In this document: in pieces, positions 57,937-64,000 of the stretch
Numbering within the stretch: position 1 is the stretch's first letter
How the letters are laid out: every line of letters begins with the position of its first letter
Origin: an uncultured Fibrobacter sp.
GTDB lineage: Bacteria > Fibrobacterota > Fibrobacteria > Fibrobacterales > Fibrobacteraceae
Assembly (NCBI GenBank): GCA_946408125.1
Contig: CAMJQW010000007.1
Coordinates: forward strand, 1-64,000
Reading direction: 5' to 3'
Length of the DNA: 64,000 bases
Program-made: the position numbers and the translations under genes
Notes under the pieces: model-generated
Databases searched by the model: none
Seen by the model: only the letters and a program-made list of their open reading frames with translations
Told to the model about the DNA's origin: nothing

Positions 57937-59328
57937 TTATTCGAATAGAGCGAAGTCGTAGTCCTTCACACAACGGACTGGGCGAGCAAATTGTTTGCTT
58001 CCCGAATGCTTTGGTTCATCATATGTATAAAAATTCACTCGGTCAAATACATCGTAGAATGCCTGAACAGAGTCTTTCTCTGAAGAAAGCCACAGAGACG
58101 GGTCATAGTCTTGGTGCCAAAATTTCATATCTACCGTATTGAGATATCCCGCATACAGCATTTCATTGTCAAACTCTTCACAATCATTATCAATACTATC
58201 ACTACAATGACGACTCCAATAAAATAGATTCAAGTCTTCGTTGTATGAAGGCAAATGCCATCCTTCAGGACATACTCCTCGGACTTTTTCATCCAAGCAC
58301 TTATGCCAATCCTCATTCGAATCATAAAAACCGCAACCCTTTCCGTCGTCGCTAAACACCGACGCACTATCCACCGCTGCAGACCACAGATACAGTCTCC
58401 CATATTTTTTACAATCATCCAGATTATTTTCATAGCACCAGCTGGAAGAATCTAATGTTGACGTCGGCTGTAAGTAGGCGTAATTCAGATTTTCCACCAT
58501 CCATATTTGTTTATTAATCCTTAGCGTCTTGTAAATTTGTCCATCCCGATCGTCGACCAGAATCCCATATGGAGATTCCTTGGTGATAGACGCATCTTGA
58601 TCCGAAGAAACCCCCATAACGCATCTGACAAAGCAAGAATCAGGTCCATCCTGCATGGCTTTTCTGGGATCTTTTAGATTATAGCCAATAGACGCCTTGT
58701 ATTTGTCTAGAAACATGGTGTACATCACCTCTCCATCCGTTTCAGTAGACGAATAAAAACAGGTTCTGGGCCCATTAAAATCTCCAGACCACCCGATTAT
58801 GGTATTTAAGTTATAAGCAACCGTATATTCATTTTCAACAGCGGCAAATAGGGTGTCCCATTCCGGACGGCTAGGCAGATGCCATCCGTGAGGACATATT
58901 CCCTGGACGGGATATGCCGGCGAACATTCCGGGCCATATCCACATCCTCTCCCATTTCCAGAAAGAATTCCGGCACTATCCATGGCCACGCTCCACGAGT
59001 ACCTACGGCCATATCTCGCGCAACTATCTTGAGAGTCATACTGACATACGCTATTTGCCGCTTCATAGTTCAGATTTTCCATCATCCAAACTTGGCTACC
59101 GACAGCAACCGTCTTGTATTCCCGTCCATCGCGTTCATCCACCATCGTCCCGTAAGATATGTACAATTCGCTCGAAGAACTTTGCCCTAGGGAGCCTGAC
59201 GACGAAGACATTAGACTTGCCGCAGCGCAAGACTGCTCCTCAACATCCACACTTAAAGAATCGCCATTGGAACAGGCGGCAAGCAAGAAAGCGGCTGTCG
59301 CAAAAAGAGGTATTATAATCCTGCGCAT
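57937..59328 (-). CDS. FISUMP lipoprotein F7 (two FISUMP domains); N-terminal domain near-identical to F6
   Basis: MRRIIIPLFATAAFLLAAC|SNGDS; same N-terminal domain as F6 then divergent second domain ending RPVRCVKDYDFALFE. Confidence 0.9.
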   Translation of the reverse strand: MRRIIIPLFATAAFLLAACSNGDSLSVDVEEQSCAAASLMSSSSGSLGQSSSSELYISYGTMVDERDGREYKTVAVGSQVWMMENLNYEAANSVCQYDSQDSCARYGRRYSWSVAMDSAGILSGNGRGCGYGPECSPAYPVQGICPHGWHLPSRPEWDTLFAAVENEYTVAYNLNTIIGWSGDFNGPRTCFYSSTETDGEVMYTMFLDKYKASIGYNLKDPRKAMQDGPDSCFVRCVMGVSSDQDASITKESPYGILVDDRDGQIYKTLRINKQIWMVENLNYAYLQPTSTLDSSSWCYENNLDDCKKYGRLYLWSAAVDSASVFSDDGKGCGFYDSNEDWHKCLDEKVRGVCPEGWHLPSYNEDLNLFYWSRHCSDSIDNDCEEFDNEMLYAGYLNTVDMKFWHQDYDPSLWLSSEKDSVQAFYDVFDRVNFYTYDEPKHSGSKQFARPVRCVKDYDFALFE

Positions 59329-59330
59329 AG
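58532..59330. repeat. Large direct repeat copy B (partner 57107-57905)
   Basis: See partner. Confidence 0.9.
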
Positions 59331-59343
59331 CGACCTTCAACAA

Positions 59344-60702
59344 CTAATGAGAAGAAACATCCTTCCCGACGACCACAGTCGAAAGGATGCTTTCGCCCAC
59401 GGGAATCCCGCAAAGGTCCTTCAGGCTTTCCTGGTAGGCGAAATGGAGCGGCCTCGCGTTCTTATTCAAGAGCCTTGCTCCCATGTCCAGATTTTCGGCC
59501 AAAAATCCCGCATTGAGGTTCAGGTACCTGTATGCGCGTTCACCCAGGAGGTTGCACGCCTCGTTCAGGTCCGCCGTGAAGATGACCGCGAACGTGGTGT
59601 TCTGCGCCTGCTCCGGCGTGGAAAAACACTTGACGAACTTCTTGACGTCGAGCTTGCCCGCCTGCATGTAGAGAGACTTGCGCACGGGCACGTAGCGGTA
59701 CGAACCGGGATACACGAACATCGCGTCGAACACCACCACCCACACCTTCAAAAGGCCCGCCCCGAAGGCGTTGATCTGCCCCATTTCCATCCAGCGCAAA
59801 ATGGAGGAGAAGTCATCGAGATCCATGGTCATCGCCGCGAACGGGCGGAGCGCCGCGGAACGCGGGCGCAGGAACCAGATTTCTCGGAAAAAGTACTCGT
59901 TCGGGAACTTGGCCGGCGCGAGCGGGAATTCCTCGCCGGGCAAGGCCTTCGTAGCGACGCGCCGTATCTTTACGCACCCGCCGACATCGCAGATGCATTC
60001 CGCGCGGTTCTGGAGCAAGAACCTCGCCGGATAACGCGTACCCGGTTCCAGGACTTCGTTCCTGTTGGAATAAGCGAACTCCCCCATTCCCTCGTCGAGC
60101 GAATTGAATCCGGCCGCACTGTTCTCGCGGAAAACCGCCATGGCGGCAAGCGGGATTTCGGTGCGGCCGAGCCCGAGCGCCACCGCAACCGCGTCATCGA
60201 CAAACGCCCCTACCGGAAAAACGCGTTCCCCCCTCGACTTCGCAAAGAGCATTGCATTCGCACACGCGGAGCCAACATCCATCTGCACCTGGCGATAGGC
60301 CGCCTCGCGGAACCGCCATACGGCGCGTTCCATCATCCCGACAAAAACGTAGAGGCAATCTGCCTGCGAAACGAATTCCTTTTCGGGAAAGGCATCGACG
60401 AGAGCCGACATGGCCTGCTTCGAACCAATGCTCACGAGTTCCCGGGATTCGGCATCGTAATAATAGACGCCATCGGGAACGCTCCCGTTGCGGACAACCA
60501 CGTAGACGGCAACCGAATCGAGCGCATCCGCGGATACGGGCGCATGGAGCGGGAGCTTGGATTCCCCCAACGGAAACCTCTTGGCCCCACGGTATCTCCG
60601 GTCGGCAATCGGAACCTCTTCCCAGTGCAGGGCAATCGGGTCGCCTACGCTTCTCGGGGCGTACAGGGTGGACTCGTGGTATGTCTCGGAATAGAAGGGC
60701 AC
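59344..60702 (-). CDS. Tandem SagB-type / nitroreductase-family dehydrogenase (two domains)
   Basis: MPFYSETYHESTLYAPRS; REAAYRQVQMDVGSACANAMLFAKSRGERVFPVGAFVDDAVAVALGLGRTEIPLAAMAVF; second copy ERAYRYLNLNAGFLAENLDMGARLLNKNARPLHFAYQESLKDLCGIPVGESILSTVVVG. Confidence 0.65.
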   Translation of the reverse strand: MPFYSETYHESTLYAPRSVGDPIALHWEEVPIADRRYRGAKRFPLGESKLPLHAPVSADALDSVAVYVVVRNGSVPDGVYYYDAESRELVSIGSKQAMSALVDAFPEKEFVSQADCLYVFVGMMERAVWRFREAAYRQVQMDVGSACANAMLFAKSRGERVFPVGAFVDDAVAVALGLGRTEIPLAAMAVFRENSAAGFNSLDEGMGEFAYSNRNEVLEPGTRYPARFLLQNRAECICDVGGCVKIRRVATKALPGEEFPLAPAKFPNEYFFREIWFLRPRSAALRPFAAMTMDLDDFSSILRWMEMGQINAFGAGLLKVWVVVFDAMFVYPGSYRYVPVRKSLYMQAGKLDVKKFVKCFSTPEQAQNTTFAVIFTADLNEACNLLGERAYRYLNLNAGFLAENLDMGARLLNKNARPLHFAYQESLKDLCGIPVGESILSTVVVGKDVSSH

Positions 60703-60850
60703 GTCAAAAAGATAATAAGATTATGCCTTTTTTCGCCCCTAAAACGCCTTTTTACGGCATTAAAATGAGACAGTTGATACAGATTTATCTCTTTTTTTTC
60801 ATTTCAGGGCCGTTTTCGCCGTCTTTTTTTTATACATTTTAGGCATAGAG

Positions 60851-62860
60851 GTGTATATGAAACTTACGAAACGTGCCGTTTCTGCGATGTTTTTGGGTTG
60901 TGCCGCCTTTCTTGCAGGGTGCGGCGATTCCTCCACTGATTCCACACAGACCGAAGAAATCAATGGTCAAGTGCTCCCCACGGACTCGGTTCCCGCAATC
61001 GACACGACGACGCCTCCGGCTACAGACTCCATCCCCGCGACGGATTCCATCCCGGTAATCGAGTTTACCATTCCCGAAGAAGCGGCCGAGATTACGCCGG
61101 CTATGACGATTGACCCGGACACGGGCAAGGGCCTGCTCCTCGACGACTTCGAGGACGGCGACAACATGAGCCTCCTCGGCGAAAACTACTGGTACACCTA
61201 CAACGACAATAACGGCGGGGCCGACGGCGACGGAGCATCCGTCATCCTCACACCGCTTAACGACGACGGCTACCCGAAGGCACGCCGCTCCGACAACGGC
61301 ACGAACTACGCCTGGGCCGTCTACTACAAGCTCGACAAGGGCGAATATAAGTATGACCCGTACGTGGGCTGGGGCGTCGAACTCCCCGACTCCATCGACT
61401 ACAGCCGCTTCGGCGGAATCTCCTACTGGTACAAGGGCGGCGCCCACGAAATCCACGTGGAAACCTCGGATGTCGAAGATTACGACGTGCATCTCGCCAA
61501 GATCACCGTCTCTCGCGGTTGGAAGAAGGCCGAAGTCCGCTTCAAGGACCTGGTCCAGGGCGGCTGGGGCAAGGAAGTCGATTTCGACGCGGCCCACATC
61601 ATCAAGATCAGTTTCCAGGCGAAGGGCAACGGCAAGAACGACTCCGTGCTCATCGACAACATCTACCTGCAGGACACGAGCGAAGTCGCGAAGGATACCG
61701 CCGACATGAAGATCAACGACCCCGAGATTCCGGAGGTCACCATCGGCGACATCGCCATTTCGAACCCGCTCCAGGCCAAGGCGATGAAGTACCTCGACAA
61801 GGGCATCAACATCACGAACTGGCTCGAAGAAGACGGCACCTTGTTCAAGGGAACGTTCAAGTTCAACGAGGACGACGTGAAGCTCATGGCCGACAACGGC
61901 ATCAAGTCGCTGCGCTTCCCCATCGACCTCGACCAGTACGCCACCAACCGCGACAAGTTCGTGGCCGACACGACCGGTACCGTCGAGCTCGAGTTTGACG
62001 ACGCGAACCTCTTCGCCGTACTCGATTCCTTCGTGGAATGGACCGGCAAGCACGGCATGTCGTTCGTGATCGACTACCACGAATACGACAACAGCTACAA
62101 CATGACCAGCGCCAAGAAGCCCGGCTACACGAGGATGATGGCGAACGTGTGGAAGCACGTGGCCGCCCATTACGCGAGCAACTCCCGCGAAGACATCTTC
62201 TTCGAGCTCCTGAACGAGCCCGACATGAGCAAGGGTCAGGTAACGAGCGTCCTCTGGCGTGCCGCAGCACAGGAAGACATCGACTCCATCCGCACGGTCG
62301 ACACGACGCACACCATCATCTTCGGTGATGCGAAGTGGTATTCCATCGACCTGCTCAAGAAGGGCGAACCGCTCAAGGACAACAACATCATCTACGCGAT
62401 TCACACTTACGAGCCGTTCGTGTTCACGCACCAGAGCGCCAGCTGGACTGACCTCAAGAGCGTCAAGAACCTGATGTTCCCCTACGACAAGGAAAGGTGG
62501 TCGGAATACAGCGCCGACTTCGGCGTGACCAAGTCTCTCCCGAACGGGTACAGGAACAGCATCCTGAACTACTACAAGATAGGCAACAAGGAATACATCT
62601 TGAGCCTCATCCTTCCCGCGAAGGAATGGGCCGTGAAGAACAACGTCCCCGTCATCATCAACGAGTTCGGGGCCTACAATTTGAAGACCGACAAGCAGTC
62701 CGTACTGAACTACATGACCGCCATGAGGGAAATCAGCGACACGCTCCAGATTCCGCTCACGCACTGGGGCTACACGGGCGGCTTCTCGCTGTTCGAATCC
62801 ACGGACGGCGTCAAGGGCACAGGTTTGATCGAAGGCATGAAGGAAGCCTTCGGACTATAA
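60851..62860 (+). CDS. GH5-family endoglucanase lipoprotein with N-terminal CBM11-like domain
   Basis: AAFLAGC|GDSST; Ser/Thr/Pro linker; LLLDDFEDGDNMSLLGENYWYTYND...KISFQAKGNGKNDSVLIDNIYL; GH5: IKSLRFPIDLDQYA, VIDYHEYDN, EDIFFELLNEPDM, IYAIHTYEPFVFTHQ, PVIINEFGAY, HWGYTGGFSLF. Confidence 0.9.
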   Translation: MYMKLTKRAVSAMFLGCAAFLAGCGDSSTDSTQTEEINGQVLPTDSVPAIDTTTPPATDSIPATDSIPVIEFTIPEEAAEITPAMTIDPDTGKGLLLDDFEDGDNMSLLGENYWYTYNDNNGGADGDGASVILTPLNDDGYPKARRSDNGTNYAWAVYYKLDKGEYKYDPYVGWGVELPDSIDYSRFGGISYWYKGGAHEIHVETSDVEDYDVHLAKITVSRGWKKAEVRFKDLVQGGWGKEVDFDAAHIIKISFQAKGNGKNDSVLIDNIYLQDTSEVAKDTADMKINDPEIPEVTIGDIAISNPLQAKAMKYLDKGINITNWLEEDGTLFKGTFKFNEDDVKLMADNGIKSLRFPIDLDQYATNRDKFVADTTGTVELEFDDANLFAVLDSFVEWTGKHGMSFVIDYHEYDNSYNMTSAKKPGYTRMMANVWKHVAAHYASNSREDIFFELLNEPDMSKGQVTSVLWRAAAQEDIDSIRTVDTTHTIIFGDAKWYSIDLLKKGEPLKDNNIIYAIHTYEPFVFTHQSASWTDLKSVKNLMFPYDKERWSEYSADFGVTKSLPNGYRNSILNYYKIGNKEYILSLILPAKEWAVKNNVPVIINEFGAYNLKTDKQSVLNYMTAMREISDTLQIPLTHWGYTGGFSLFESTDGVKGTGLIEGMKEAFGL

Positions 62861-62882
62861 AGTTCCTCCTAACCCAAAAAAC

Positions 62883-62911
62883 AAGCCGTGCGAGCAATCG
62901 CACGGCTTTTC
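62883..62911 (+). terminator. Intrinsic terminator after the GH5 gene
   Basis: AAGCCGTGCGA-gcaa-TCGCACGGCTTTT. Confidence 0.9.
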
Positions 62912-63058
62912 ATTTAAGACCGCTCGCGCTAGATTCTATCATACATGTTCTGGTTGGCGCTCGCTCTCGCCTACATCGCCGATTAATATCGGCGATTACG
63001 GCTCACTATGACCGACGAAAAAGTGGGTTTTCTGGCGTAAATTTCCTAAATTTCGGGT

Positions 63059-64000
63059 ATGCGCATCGGCGGGACCATCATCATGCTGTTTTCGGGAGCG
63101 GCCCTCGCCGCCGGTTTTTACGGCAATAACAGCGACATCCGCTGGAAAACGGCGGGCACGGACCACTTCCAGTTCATCTATCCCGCAGAATATTCAAGCC
63201 ACGCGGCCAAGGTCTCGGCTTACGCCGAGGCAGTCTACGACTCCGTCGTGAGCCGTTACCATCACGACCTCCCTAGCCGCGTAAGCGCCACGCTCAACAA
63301 CGCGCTCTACAGCAACGGCAACGCCATCCCGAGCGAGAATTCCATCAACCTCTGGCTCACCAACTGGGACTTCAAGGTCCGCAGCAGCCACGGCTGGCTC
63401 TCGGACGTGGTGACGCACGAATTCAGCCACCTGGTGAGCATCGAGAACGCGAGCAAGTTCAGGCCGAACATATACGGATTCCAGGTCAGCTACTCCGACT
63501 ACTACAACGAGCGCACCACGCAGGACTTCGCGACGATGGTCCCGTTCACGCTGCAGCCGCTCTGGTTTGCCGAGGGTACCGCCCAGTACGAATCGAGCCG
63601 CATGGGATTCGACGCCTGGGACACGCACCGCGACATGCTGTTGCGCGTGGCCGCCTTAAACGACAGCCTCCTTACGCTCCCCTACATGCACGACTTCTCG
63701 GACAACTCGCTGTTCGCGGAACTCGGGCCCTACACGCAGGGATTCTCGCTCGTGCGCTACATCAGCGCCACCTACGGTGAAGACGCTGTCCCCAAGATCT
63801 GGCACGAGATGTCCAAGTTCCATCGTCTCACGCTCGACGGCGCCATCAAGAAAGTCCTCGGCATCAGCGAGCAGGAACTCTACGACAACTGGAAAAAGGC
63901 AATTACCGAAAAGTACCAGGCACAGCGCGACAGCCTCGGAACGCTCGTCGAGGGCACCAAGATGACCGAAGGCGCCTTCTGGCAAGACTTCCCCGTAGTC
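63059..64000 (+). CDS. Secreted HExxH (peptidase MA/gluzincin-like) metallopeptidase, truncated by right window edge
   Basis: MRIGGTIIMLFSGAALAAGFYGNNSDIRWKTAGTDHFQFIYPAEYSSHAAKVSAYAEAVYDSV...LSDVVTHEFSHLVSIENA...PLWFAEGTAQYES. Open to position 64000; not in the supplied track. Confidence 0.75.
   Translation, partial: MRIGGTIIMLFSGAALAAGFYGNNSDIRWKTAGTDHFQFIYPAEYSSHAAKVSAYAEAVYDSVVSRYHHDLPSRVSATLNNALYSNGNAIPSENSINLWLTNWDFKVRSSHGWLSDVVTHEFSHLVSIENASKFRPNIYGFQVSYSDYYNERTTQDFATMVPFTLQPLWFAEGTAQYESSRMGFDAWDTHRDMLLRVAALNDSLLTLPYMHDFSDNSLFAELGPYTQGFSLVRYISATYGEDAVPKIWHEMSKFHRLTLDGAIKKVLGISEQELYDNWKKAITEKYQAQRDSLGTLVEGTKMTEGAFWQDFPVV

Noticed and set aside
60839-62764. 641-aa minus-strand ORF antisense to the GH5 gene
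   Set aside because: Val/Glu/His-rich shadow ORF of a convincingly identified GH5 gene.

Overview
The window looks like a chromosomal segment from a Fibrobacter-like bacterium. This is inferred from the many FISUMP-type (TIGR02145-like) paralogous lipoproteins, a TIGR02171-like protein and a GH5 lipoprotein endoglucanase. Left to right it contains: the 5' part of an EttA-like ABC-F ATPase (-); a SNF2 helicase (+); a PPOX-fold protein (+); the rimP-nusA-infB-rbfA-truB-ribF translation block (-); an alkaline-phosphatase-superfamily membrane sulfatase (-); an envelope set (NUDIX hydrolase, lipoprotein, degenerate M23-like protein, tail-anchored STAS protein, PorV/UPF0164-like barrel); a XerC/D recombinase (+); an OM barrel, a TolB-like lipoprotein and PurT; a tandem array of alternating secreted lipoproteins and two-domain FISUMP lipoproteins (24-33 kb); an OM protein; a compact division/cell-wall cluster mraZ-rsmH-ftsL-ftsI-murE-murF-ftsW-murG-murC-ftsQ-ftsA-ftsZ that lacks mraY and murD; an FGE/propeller/SGNH-like lipoprotein; lrgAB; a second FISUMP array (52.8-59.3 kb); a tandem SagB-type nitroreductase; a GH5 lipoprotein; and a truncated HExxH peptidase. 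The best candidate for something under-described is the pair of FISUMP arrays. They show mosaic, near-perfect DNA repeats in which secretion heads and one half of the protein are frozen while other domain loops diverge. Two members also carry six copies of a small C...C-x-G-x-W module. No CRISPR array, reverse transcriptase, transposase, tRNA or rRNA could be supported. All homology calls are from motif recognition only; no searches were run.
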